A stretch of 64,000 nt of DNA. Origin: Oscillospiraceae bacterium. GTDB taxonomy: Bacteria; Bacillota; Clostridia; Oscillospirales; Acutalibacteraceae. The DNA is taken from positions 1-64,000 of the forward strand of contig JAQXSW010000001.1 in NCBI GenBank assembly GCA_029219165.1, read 5' to 3'. The stretch's first letter is position 1, and every line of letters begins with the position of its first letter. A program made the position numbers and the translations under genes. Below the pieces are notes generated by a model. It ran no database searches. It saw only the letters and a list, made by a program, of their open reading frames with translations, and had not been told where the DNA came from. Positions 27,911 through 37,177 of the stretch are shown here, piece by piece.

Positions 27911-28207
27911 TTATTCGCCGGATGAAATATCATAATAAACTCTTTCACCCGGAAGAACATAACCAAGTACGTCCCTTGCAATTTTTTCTATATAAGCAGA
28001 CTCATCTCCATCGGCTAAAAAACCGGCAAGTTCCTCATTTTCCAGTTCCTTTTCAGCTGCAATTTGTTTTGCGTTTTCAACCTCTTGAGATTTGTCTCTT
28101 ATTTCTATTTGAAGTGATACCAGGGAAATTACAAAATATCCAATAAAAGCTATTACTGCAAGTGTAAGTATAAAGCTTTTACTACTCTTTTTATTCGCCT
28201 TGCTCAC
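27911..28207 (-). CDS. divIC: Septum formation initiator DivIC/FtsB family
   Basis: Single TM, coiled coil, IARDVLGYVLPGERVYYD. Confidence 0.85.
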   Translation of the reverse strand: MSKANKKSSKSFILTLAVIAFIGYFVISLVSLQIEIRDKSQEVENAKQIAAEKELENEELAGFLADGDESAYIEKIARDVLGYVLPGERVYYDISSGE

Positions 28208-28643
28208 TTAAGTCACCCGTCTTTCGCTGATTTAGTTCATTATACAATATACATTTTATTTTTTTCAATACTTTTAATAAAAAAAGTATTGGTTTTACAA
28301 CAAAAAACGCGATTCCTTTAGAAATTATGAAGGATAAAAAATCTTCAATTCTAAAAGTCAACAATCCAACTGTATTAATGTAGATTACAAATCCGATTAT
28401 TGACCCTAAAATTGAATAAATTCTTATTTGACCAAAACCAAAAACAACTGTAAATACGGTTAATAATAATGAAGCAATAATAGGAGTTAAAATATCACTT
28501 AAATATAATTTAGGATTAATTTTTTTATATATTATTTTTCTAATTAATCTGAACAAATCATAAATCAGTGCAATTAGTACACCGACAAATATTGAATAAA
28601 AAAAATACTTTGTTTGTAATTCAATAGTTGGTAAATAAATCAC
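28191..28643 (-). CDS. yabQ: Spore cortex biosynthesis protein YabQ
   Basis: Multi-TM protein between yabP and divIC; ALIYDLFRLIRKI motif. Confidence 0.85.
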   Translation of the reverse strand: MIYLPTIELQTKYFFYSIFVGVLIALIYDLFRLIRKIIYKKINPKLYLSDILTPIIASLLLTVFTVVFGFGQIRIYSILGSIIGFVIYINTVGLLTFRIEDFLSFIISKGIAFFVVKPILFLLKVLKKIKCILYNELNQRKTGDLSEQGE

Positions 28644-28903
28644 TTAAATACTTTCTCCCAAAATGTTCCTTTTACGGCATAGGCACCAGAATACTTAAAT
28701 GCACTTATAAGGCCTGAAATAACCAATCTTCCACTATCCAAATCCAAGGTATCTATGTGCAGATTTTCACCCATTATTTGAATTGCCTCTTCCTCCGTTT
28801 TGCAGACAATTGATGTTTCATCAAAAGATTTTACATCAACTATTTCAGTCAATACCATTTTAGTTCTACCGGTTAGTTCCAATGTATGCATTAAATTTGA
28901 CAT
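28640..28903 (-). CDS. yabP: Sporulation protein YabP
   Basis: HTLELTGRTKMVLTEIVDVKSFDE..., context between an S4 protein and yabQ. Confidence 0.88.
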   Translation of the reverse strand: MSNLMHTLELTGRTKMVLTEIVDVKSFDETSIVCKTEEEAIQIMGENLHIDTLDLDSGRLVISGLISAFKYSGAYAVKGTFWEKVFK

Positions 28904-28952
28904 AAAAATTCCTCCTATCACTTAAATATGTGATAGAAGGTTTCTTTATTAC

Positions 28953-29192
28953 TTACAAAGGTTTATACATTTCATTTGCATTTTCTTTTGTAGCATGTTC
29001 AAGAACAGAAACAACTTGGACTTTAATTATTTTTTCACCCATTTTTATTTCAATTATATCATTAGGTTTTACATCATATGACGCCCTTTGTACCTTTCCG
29101 TTAATAGATACATGTCCGGCATCACAAAGTTCGTTTGCAACTGTTCTTCTCTTTATTATTCTTGAAACTTTAAGATATTTATCAAGTCTCAT
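28953..29192 (-). CDS. S4 domain RNA-binding protein (YabO/HslR-like)
   Basis: MRLDKYLKVSRIIKRRTVANELCDAGHVSINGK. Confidence 0.92.
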   Translation of the reverse strand: MRLDKYLKVSRIIKRRTVANELCDAGHVSINGKVQRASYDVKPNDIIEIKMGEKIIKVQVVSVLEHATKENANEMYKPL

Positions 29193-29204
29193 AACATACA
29201 CCTC

Positions 29205-29236
29205 AAAAAAATTGGAGGAGTAATAAATACTCCTCC
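29205..29236 (-). terminator. Terminator after hup
   Basis: Minus strand GGAGGAGTA tttat TACTCCTCC then AATTTTTTT. Confidence 0.85.
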
Positions 29237-29254
29237 ATAAATTAATGTGTTAAA

Positions 29255-29527
29255 TTATTTAACAGCGTCTTTGAGAGCCTTACCAGCCTTGAAAGCAGGA
29301 AGCTTAGAAGCTGGAACCATCATTGGCTCACCTGTCTTAGGGTTGTGACCTTGCTTAGCAGCACGATTACGTACTTCAAATGTACCGAAACCAACGAGCT
29401 GAACTTTGTCACCCTTCTTAAGAGCATCAGTGATGCTGCCGATTACAGCTGCAACTGCCTTTTCAGCGTCCTTCTTTGTAAGTCCAGCGTTGTCTGCAAC
29501 AGCTGCTACGAGATCTGTCTTATTCAT
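29255..29527 (-). CDS. hup: HU family DNA-binding protein
   Basis: [25 protein letters not shown]...[23 protein letters not shown]. Confidence 0.97.
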   Translation of the reverse strand: MNKTDLVAAVADNAGLTKKDAEKAVAAVIGSITDALKKGDKVQLVGFGTFEVRNRAAKQGHNPKTGEPMMVPASKLPAFKAGKALKDAVK

Positions 29528-29625
29528 TTTGTCGTCCTCCATTTTTTAAACTTATATTATGACAGAGTGAAATCAACACTCTGCAAAAGTACAAATAAAT
29601 TAATATTTGAACTACAATTGTTATA

Positions 29626-31446
29626 TTACTCCATTGATACTTGATTTTCAACCCTTTTGTGCAGATTTTTCCTTATAAATAGGTACTTTTTTTCACTTTC
29701 AGAGAAAAAGTTAAAAGTAAATAGTAATATTAACCAAATTATTATAGAAAAAATAATGGACAATAAACAAGAAATTGTCACTTTTAGATTTTCTGAAAAA
29801 TTATTTAAAACATTAATTTTTACAAAAAACACTGTATATTGTATTTCAAAAAAAAGATAAGCAAAAAAAACACTAATAGTTGAAAGTATTGTTGGCAGTA
29901 AAATTGAACTAAAAACTTTAATTTTTGCACCTGTTTCTTTCAAAAGAAAGTACATATTTAAAATTAAAATTACAAAACTACATAAAACTGAACCAATAGG
30001 AGCTCCCTTAATATTTATATTAGGGTTTCCCACCAAAACATAATTTGAAATAATTTTTACCATGGCACCAATAATTAAAGATTTTACCGGTATATCCGGT
30101 CTTCCAATTGCTTGTAGCATATTGGTAACAGGAGAAGATAAAGAGAAGATAATTGAAAATATGCCAAACATACTCACAATAGGAGAAGCAATAGTTATTG
30201 TAGAAATTGAATTTGTGCCGGAATAAAGAATAGTTAATATTTCATTTGAAAAAATTGCAAGAATTAAACCAAAAAAAGTAGAAATAACAGTACCAATTTT
30301 TATAACAGTTTGAATCGCAGAATTAATCCCATCAATTTTCTTCTTTGCGAAATCTGCCGATATTACAGGAATTGCACTTACTCCAAGTGTCATAACTACC
30401 GTTGGGATAACATTTCTAAAATCAAGGCCAACGCCATAACACCCATACAAGAACGATTTTATCATATCATCACTTATATTTGCTTTTAGTATTTCAGGAT
30501 ACATTTCTTTTATTACAGAAACATTTTGTGCTATTGCATAACTTAATCTGCCCTGAATTGTTAAACTATCAATTAAGTTTGAAATATTCAATACAAGAGA
30601 ACTCATTGCTATTGGAATTGCAGTTTTAATTAATAGATTTCTAAGGCTTCTACTATTTGCACTATCTTTTATAAGCGATTCATTTTTATTTATATCTAAA
30701 TAATAGTTTCCTTTTATTCTAGTTCTTATTATTAAATACAGAAGCGACGCTAATGATCCAAGTGTTACTCCAAAAATTGCTGCACCGGAACTAAAAGGAG
30801 CCGAAGCTAAGAATACATCGCTAGTATTATTACACTTTTGTCCAAAAACTATTCCGCACCTATTAAATTCATTTATTGAATACTTAATTACATCATTAGC
30901 CAAAAATATGCCAAACACCATTTTGCCCAAAGTCTCAACAATTTGAGATATTCCGGTTGGAATCATATTGTTTAGGCCCTCATAAAAGCCTCTGTAAGAA
31001 GATATTAAACAGCAAAGGAAAATTGATGGTGCAATAGCTAAAACCGAATAAAATGCAAGCGGAGTCTTAATAACATATTTTGTCAACGGATATGCAAGTA
31101 ATATTAAAAGTAAGGTTCCTATTATACCAGTAACAAAGAAAACTCTCTTGGCAACTTTATAAAGAGCATATACTTCTTTTGTTTTGCCAAGTGCAACTCT
31201 TTCCGAAACCATTTTTGAAACCGCTATTGGTAGTCCGGCCATAGAAATTGCATATATTGGTGTATAGAGTTCATAAGCAGATGTAAAATATCCTCTCCCA
31301 ACCTCACCCACTAGGGCGGTAATCGGAATTTTATATATAAGGCCTATTAGGTGGACAAGAACCGTAGAAAACATAAGAACAACCGCTCCTAAAAGAAGCG
31401 ATTGTCTTTCAAAATTTTTAAATATAATTGTTTTAACTTTTTTCAC
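29626..31446 (-). CDS. Polysaccharide biosynthesis/flippase protein, SpoVB (MATE/MVF-like) family
   Basis: 14-TM-type pattern, ISMAGLPIAVSKMVSERVALG, GFYEGLNNMIPTGISQIVE. Confidence 0.88.
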   Translation of the reverse strand: MKKVKTIIFKNFERQSLLLGAVVLMFSTVLVHLIGLIYKIPITALVGEVGRGYFTSAYELYTPIYAISMAGLPIAVSKMVSERVALGKTKEVYALYKVAKRVFFVTGIIGTLLLILLAYPLTKYVIKTPLAFYSVLAIAPSIFLCCLISSYRGFYEGLNNMIPTGISQIVETLGKMVFGIFLANDVIKYSINEFNRCGIVFGQKCNNTSDVFLASAPFSSGAAIFGVTLGSLASLLYLIIRTRIKGNYYLDINKNESLIKDSANSRSLRNLLIKTAIPIAMSSLVLNISNLIDSLTIQGRLSYAIAQNVSVIKEMYPEILKANISDDMIKSFLYGCYGVGLDFRNVIPTVVMTLGVSAIPVISADFAKKKIDGINSAIQTVIKIGTVISTFFGLILAIFSNEILTILYSGTNSISTITIASPIVSMFGIFSIIFSLSSPVTNMLQAIGRPDIPVKSLIIGAMVKIISNYVLVGNPNINIKGAPIGSVLCSFVILILNMYFLLKETGAKIKVFSSILLPTILSTISVFFAYLFFEIQYTVFFVKINVLNNFSENLKVTISCLLSIIFSIIIWLILLFTFNFFSESEKKYLFIRKNLHKRVENQVSME

Positions 31447-31468
31447 CCAAAAGACCCCTAGATAAATA

Positions 31469-32398
31469 TTATTTACCTACGAACTCTCGAAGAAGTGAAG
31501 TTTTTGGCATTCTGGACTTATCAAGGGATTCAAACTCTTGCAGTCTTCTTATTAAGGATACAGCGTTTTTATAGCCCTCGTGAGTAGGTGGTAAATCTTG
31601 AAGGAGCGGGACTACAATATCCTTATAAATACATAGCTCATACCCGTGAACCGAATCTAACACATAATCTGCATTTCCTTTATATGGACCAAGGTACAAT
31701 ACTTCACCGGCAAGTACTTTTGGCCACATATTATATGTATTTTCAACACTGCTTCCACGGAATTGATAGTCACGCATAATTCTTCTGACAAATCTGATTT
31801 CTCTCTTTGAAAAAAACATTTCATCACTATTCTTATATATGTCCGTAGCAGCGCTAACATACATTTTTGTTAAACTTTCAGCAGGTAAACAATCAGTAAT
31901 AATCGGATTTAACGCATGTAGACCTTCAACAACAACAATGTCACCTTTTTCAAGAGTCAAATGAATAACAGCGTCCGTTCTTCTTCCTATATCAAAGTCA
32001 AATTGAGGAATATCTGCCTCACCTTTTTCTGCAAGACCACGAAGGCATTCTGTAAGAATTGGAAGTTCAAGGGCGTAGACAGTTTCAAAATCCTGCTTTC
32101 CATCCGGACCAACAGGAATTTCATCACGGTTTTTATAAAAGTCATCAAGAGAAATTACATAGGCATTATAACCCATTCTTGAAATGAGTCTTGCCATTTT
32201 ATTTGCACTTGTAGTTTTTCCGGAAGAACTCGGACCTGCAAGCATAATAATTTTATTGTCACAATCCTTCTTAATAACTTCACGAACATAAGAGCGGATC
32301 ATATTGCTATAACGGTGCTCACATGTACTTATAAATTCGTCTGGGTCTTCCAATATATGACTATTTATTTCTTCCAAATAATGTTTATATTCTGCCAT
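31469..32398 (-). CDS. Nucleoside kinase (uridine kinase-like)
   Basis: Walker A GPSSSGKTT, SLDDFYKNRDEIP, VVVEGLHALNP. Confidence 0.88.
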   Translation of the reverse strand: MAEYKHYLEEINSHILEDPDEFISTCEHRYSNMIRSYVREVIKKDCDNKIIMLAGPSSSGKTTSANKMARLISRMGYNAYVISLDDFYKNRDEIPVGPDGKQDFETVYALELPILTECLRGLAEKGEADIPQFDFDIGRRTDAVIHLTLEKGDIVVVEGLHALNPIITDCLPAESLTKMYVSAATDIYKNSDEMFFSKREIRFVRRIMRDYQFRGSSVENTYNMWPKVLAGEVLYLGPYKGNADYVLDSVHGYELCIYKDIVVPLLQDLPPTHEGYKNAVSLIRRLQEFESLDKSRMPKTSLLREFVGK

Positions 32399-32409
32399 GT
32401 TTCCTCCAA

Positions 32410-33888
32410 TTAAAAGAACCCTTTTATTGGCTTCTTGCGATTCATTATTTCTTCAAATTGATTATTGTATTCGTATGGATATTTATAATTATAAATTCTT
32501 TCAATTTTCTTTTCGCCATGTTTTTGTAACTTTGTTACGGCACCTGCTCCGCAAGCAAAAATTGAATGACACTCTTCCATCATATAGATATTATAAATAC
32601 TTTCATAACCGGGCTTGCACCATCCAACATTTTCAAGATTTCCAACAGTTTTAGCCTGCCTATACATATAATACGGAATATATCCGTTTTCATAAAGAAT
32701 TTCATTTGCTCTATTTACCATTTCACGAGTAATATTCCCATTGGCAAATAAATTTTTTGAAAGTTCAAGATCTGAGGAGCGTTTATATGCAAGTGTATGA
32801 ACTGTTATGGACTCAGGCGAAAGTCTGCAAAGTTCCATAACGCTTCTTTCAAAGCCCTTTAATGTGTCACCCGGAAGACCAGCTATGAGGTCCATATTTA
32901 TGTTTGTAAAGCCAGCTTCTCTGGCAAGATCAAAAGAACTATAGACCTCATTTATTGAATGGTTGCGCCCAACAGCATGAAGAATTTCTTCATCCATTGT
33001 CTGTGGATTAATACTAATCCTATCAATACCACCATTCTTCATGCTATAAAGCTTGTCCATTGTTATTGTGTCCGGCCTTCCGGCCTCGAATGTAAATTCC
33101 CTACATTCAGACAAGTCATACGAACTATGGACTGTCGAAAGCAATTCATCTATCTGTTGTGCAGTAAGAATACCCGGAGTACCTCCTCCAACATACGCCG
33201 ATAACATTTTCAGTCCCGCGTTCTTTGATAATTCACCGGTATATTTAATTTCTTTTATTAAATTTTCAAAGTAAGTTGGAATAATTGTCTTAACCGAATC
33301 CTTGTTTACAGCACTTGAAACAAATGAACAGTATGAACATCTACCCGGACAAAATGGAATGGAAACATAAAAACTGAAACTTTCGGGTTTTGACATACTC
33401 ATGATTGCTCTTTCTGCTTTTGCAACAGAAAGAGCAAGTTTTGCCTTGTCTTTTGAAACAAGCAGATTTTTTTCAAAGTACAATAAAGCGCCTTCCTCAC
33501 CAAGTTCGTTTATCATATTGTGCATTACTTTAGAAGGCCTAACTCCGGTTAATACACCCCAATTCAGAGTAATACCGGATACTTCACTAAGAACTTCATA
33601 TAAAAGTCTTGCAGCACAAAGTTCGGCATCATTTGCACCATGAATTTTTTTATTTTTAGCTTTTTCGGATTTTGAAATAAAAACATCATTTCCGGGATCA
33701 GAATATGTGACAGACATAAATACGTCGTCACCGGACAAAACTTCCATTTTTATATCAATGGTAAAGTCTTCATTAGGATATAAAAAAGGTGGCTCTGTAT
33801 TTACTTTTCCTCTAATGAACGGAAAAAACTGAGCTGTTAACTTTTCCATTTCATAATGAAATGGATTATCAATAACATTTATAACCAT
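32410..33888 (-). CDS. hemZ: Coproporphyrinogen dehydrogenase HemZ (radical SAM)
   Basis: CPGRCSYCSF radical-SAM motif, YVGGGTPGILTAQQ, GWCKPGYESIYNIYMME. Confidence 0.9.
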   Translation of the reverse strand: MVINVIDNPFHYEMEKLTAQFFPFIRGKVNTEPPFLYPNEDFTIDIKMEVLSGDDVFMSVTYSDPGNDVFISKSEKAKNKKIHGANDAELCAARLLYEVLSEVSGITLNWGVLTGVRPSKVMHNMINELGEEGALLYFEKNLLVSKDKAKLALSVAKAERAIMSMSKPESFSFYVSIPFCPGRCSYCSFVSSAVNKDSVKTIIPTYFENLIKEIKYTGELSKNAGLKMLSAYVGGGTPGILTAQQIDELLSTVHSSYDLSECREFTFEAGRPDTITMDKLYSMKNGGIDRISINPQTMDEEILHAVGRNHSINEVYSSFDLAREAGFTNINMDLIAGLPGDTLKGFERSVMELCRLSPESITVHTLAYKRSSDLELSKNLFANGNITREMVNRANEILYENGYIPYYMYRQAKTVGNLENVGWCKPGYESIYNIYMMEECHSIFACGAGAVTKLQKHGEKKIERIYNYKYPYEYNNQFEEIMNRKKPIKGFF

Positions 33889-34517
33889 TGTTTTTTCCTC
33901 ATAAATCTATTTCCATGACGCTCTGCATCAAGAGTGGTTGACTGTCCATGTCCGGGATAGACAATATAGTCACCCGGCAGATTGCCGAGCTTTTCTATTG
34001 AAGCTTTCATATCCTCATAATTTCCACGAAACAAATCAGTTCTACCACAAGTCTTATAGAAAAGCGTGTCGCCTGAAAACATATAATTATCAAAAATATA
34101 GCATACACTTCCTGGAGTATGACCCGGAGTATTAATAATTTTAACTTCAATTGTTCCAAATTGTATTGTCATAGTACTGTCAACTAGAATATCTGCACTT
34201 ATAGGAGGAAAATCAAGTCCCATGTCTGCAGCAAGAGAACAAGCTGTACTTCTAAGACATATTTCATCATCCTCAGATATAACTATTTTAGCATCAGGAT
34301 ATTTTTCTTTTAATTTTCCAAGCCCAAATATATGATCATAATGACCATGTGTTAAAAAAATATATGCCAGTCTTTTCATTCCGGAATCTTCAATTGCTTT
34401 AAAAAGTGAAGGAGCTGGAAAAGCAGGGTCTATTACAGCACCGAGACCGGAATTTTCTTCAACTAATATATATGAATTTGTATCTATTGGGCCAATTACA
34501 ACCTTAGAAATTTTCAT
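33879..34517 (-). CDS. MBL-fold metallo-hydrolase (glyoxalase II-like)
   Basis: THGHYDHIFG, NTPGHTPGSVCY, GDTLFYKTCGRTDL, YPGHGQST. Confidence 0.92.
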   Translation of the reverse strand: MKISKVVIGPIDTNSYILVEENSGLGAVIDPAFPAPSLFKAIEDSGMKRLAYIFLTHGHYDHIFGLGKLKEKYPDAKIVISEDDEICLRSTACSLAADMGLDFPPISADILVDSTMTIQFGTIEVKIINTPGHTPGSVCYIFDNYMFSGDTLFYKTCGRTDLFRGNYEDMKASIEKLGNLPGDYIVYPGHGQSTTLDAERHGNRFMRKKQWL

Positions 34518-34521
34518 AAAT

Positions 34522-34983
34522 TTACTTCCAATCATTTGTATCGTAAATAATTGTGACAGGGCCATCATTTATAAGCCCTATTTTCATATCAGCACCGAAT
34601 TCGCCGTGCTGAACGTTATTTATACCATTTGCCATAAGTTCACTCACATAGAGTTCATATAGAGGAATTGCTTTTTCCGGTCTTGCAGCCTTAATAAATG
34701 ATGGTCTATTTCCCTTTTTACAATCAGCTAAAAGTGTAAACTGTGAAATAACCAATGCAGAATAAGACATATCTAAAATTGACTTATTCATTTTACCATT
34801 TTCATCTTCAAAGATACGAAGATTGGCTGTTTTTCTTGCAAGGACAATGGCGTCCTCCTCGGTATCATCTTCATTCACTCCAAGAAGAATTAAAAAACCG
34901 TTATTTATTCTTGCTGTTTCTATACCTTCAATAGTGCAATTTGCGTTTAAAACTCTCTGAATAATAGCTTTAATATTAAACAC
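34522..34983 (-). CDS. dtd: D-aminoacyl-tRNA deacylase
   Basis: AIIQRVLNANCTIEG, SQFTLLADCKKGNRPSF motif. Confidence 0.95.
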   Translation of the reverse strand: MFNIKAIIQRVLNANCTIEGIETARINNGFLILLGVNEDDTEEDAIVLARKTANLRIFEDENGKMNKSILDMSYSALVISQFTLLADCKKGNRPSFIKAARPEKAIPLYELYVSELMANGINNVQHGEFGADMKIGLINDGPVTIIYDTNDWK

Positions 34984-37177
34984 CTGTCCTTTCAACAGAC
35001 AAAACACCGTTAATTTTTCTAAGGTGTTTTATAACTGTATTAAGATGTTCAACACCATTTACAGCTATTGTAAGGGTAAGCACTGTTGTACCATCCTTTG
35101 TATTGCGTGTATTAATACTTCTAATATCAACATGCATTGAAGCCAGCGCTGATGAAATAGATGCAAACATACCAATTTGACTTAGACAAAGGATATCAAG
35201 GGTAGCATTAAATTCCTCTTTTACATTCTTGTCCCAATAAACATTAATCCATCTGTCAGGCTCTAAAGCTGATTTAAGTGTCATTGGAACGTTTGTACAA
35301 TCACGCTTATGAATAGATACACCGTGTCCACGGGTAATAAATCCAATAATTTCATCTCCGGGAAGAGGATTGCAACATTTTGAAAATTTAACGAGACAAT
35401 TGTCTATTCCCTCAACAATTACACCTTCGTTACTCTTATATGTCTTTGGTTTCTTAGAAACTACAATTTCATCCGGTACGACTTCGGTTGATTTAAGGAG
35501 CTTTGAATATTCATCCTTCATAAATGGAATAACTTTTTCCATTGAAACACTGCCGTAACCAATAGCAGCAAAGAAATCTAAAATATTGTCAAAGCCACGC
35601 CTTTCAGCAACTTTCTGTGTGAAAGACTCGAGTTCCTCATCAAAGAGACGAATATTATTTTTACGAAGTTCTTTCTCAAACTCTTCGCATCCACATTCAA
35701 TGTTTTCAGATCTACGTTCACGTTTAAACCAACTTCTAATTTTAGTTCTTGCACTGGTTGTTGTAACTATGTTTAACCAGTCTCTTGAAGGACCTTTATT
35801 AGGATCAGAAGTCCTTAGCACTTCAACAATTTGGCCGGTCTTAACTTTATAGTCAAGAGGTACAATTTTTCCGTCAACCTTTGCACCCACCATTTTGTGA
35901 CCGACTTCTGTATGAATTGCATAAGCAAAGTCAATAACTGTTGCACCATATGGAATATTGATTACATCGCCCTTTGGCGTAAATACAAATACATCATCCG
36001 GAACAAAGTCAGTCTTTATTGTCTTTACAATTTCTTCAACATCATCAGAGTCCTTTTGACTTTCAAGAAGTTGTCTAATCCAAGCAAGACGTTCTTCAAA
36101 TTTAGATGTACCTGTTACACCAAGCTTATACTTCCAATGCGCAGCTATTCCGTATTCAGCTGTGTAGTGCATTTCCCAAGTTCTAATTTGAACTTCAAAA
36201 GGAATACCCTCTTCACTAATTACAGTCGTGTGAAGAGATTGATACATATTTGACTTAGGCGTAGATATATAATCCTTAAAACGACCCGGAAGAGAATGAT
36301 ACATGTCATGAATAATACCAAGACAGTTATAACAATCAATTACAGAGTCAACAATTACACGAACTGCATAAACGTCATATATTTCACTGAAATCTTTATT
36401 CTGCATATACATTTTTCTGTATATGCCATGAATACTCTTCCTTCTACCATCTATTTTGGCATCAGGAATTATATTTTGAACTCTTGTTTTAATCCTTGAA
36501 ATGGTATCCGGAATAAAGTTTGGATGATTTGCCTCCGTATTACTAAGAATAAGACCTATATCCTCATAAGCAACAGGATCAAGATACCTGATAGCTAAAT
36601 CTTCAAGTTCTTCTTTTACAGTTCTAATTCCAAGTCTATGTGCAATTGGAGCATATATTTCAATAGTCTCCAAAGCCTTATCACGTCTCTTTTGTTCACG
36701 CATGAAATCAAGAGTACGCATATTATGAAGTCTGTCTGCAAGTTTGATAATGATTACACGAATGTCCACTGACATTGCCATAAACATTTTTCTTACATTT
36801 TCTGCTTGTCTCTCCTCTTTTGTTTCAAGAGGAACCTTACCGAGTTTTGTAACTCCGTCAACAAGATTTGCTACGTCCTGTCCAAAAAGTTCAGAAATCT
36901 TATCAAGACCGGTTTCCGTATCTTCAACCGTATCATGAAGAAGTGCTGCTATTATGGACTCATAATCCATTCCAAGATCAAATAAAATGTCTGCTACAGC
37001 TACAGGATGTATGATATAAGGTTCTCCTGAGTAACGGCACTGACCATCATGAGCATTCTTTGCAACTTCATATGCCAAAACGATCTTTTCAATTTCATCT
37101 TGATCGTATTGCTTATTAAATTTTTCTAATAGTTCTGAGAACTTGTCATCATACTCAGTCACAATATTCACCTTCAA
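34976..37177 (-). CDS. relA: RelA/SpoT bifunctional (p)ppGpp synthetase/hydrolase
   Basis: HD domain (ALLHDTVEDTE), synthetase, TGS (VFTPKGDVINIPYGATVIDFAYAIHTEVGH) and ACT domains. Confidence 0.97.
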   Translation of the reverse strand: MKVNIVTEYDDKFSELLEKFNKQYDQDEIEKIVLAYEVAKNAHDGQCRYSGEPYIIHPVAVADILFDLGMDYESIIAALLHDTVEDTETGLDKISELFGQDVANLVDGVTKLGKVPLETKEERQAENVRKMFMAMSVDIRVIIIKLADRLHNMRTLDFMREQKRRDKALETIEIYAPIAHRLGIRTVKEELEDLAIRYLDPVAYEDIGLILSNTEANHPNFIPDTISRIKTRVQNIIPDAKIDGRRKSIHGIYRKMYMQNKDFSEIYDVYAVRVIVDSVIDCYNCLGIIHDMYHSLPGRFKDYISTPKSNMYQSLHTTVISEEGIPFEVQIRTWEMHYTAEYGIAAHWKYKLGVTGTSKFEERLAWIRQLLESQKDSDDVEEIVKTIKTDFVPDDVFVFTPKGDVINIPYGATVIDFAYAIHTEVGHKMVGAKVDGKIVPLDYKVKTGQIVEVLRTSDPNKGPSRDWLNIVTTTSARTKIRSWFKRERRSENIECGCEEFEKELRKNNIRLFDEELESFTQKVAERRGFDNILDFFAAIGYGSVSMEKVIPFMKDEYSKLLKSTEVVPDEIVVSKKPKTYKSNEGVIVEGIDNCLVKFSKCCNPLPGDEIIGFITRGHGVSIHKRDCTNVPMTLKSALEPDRWINVYWDKNVKEEFNATLDILCLSQIGMFASISSALASMHVDIRSINTRNTKDGTTVLTLTIAVNGVEHLNTVIKHLRKINGVLSVERTGV

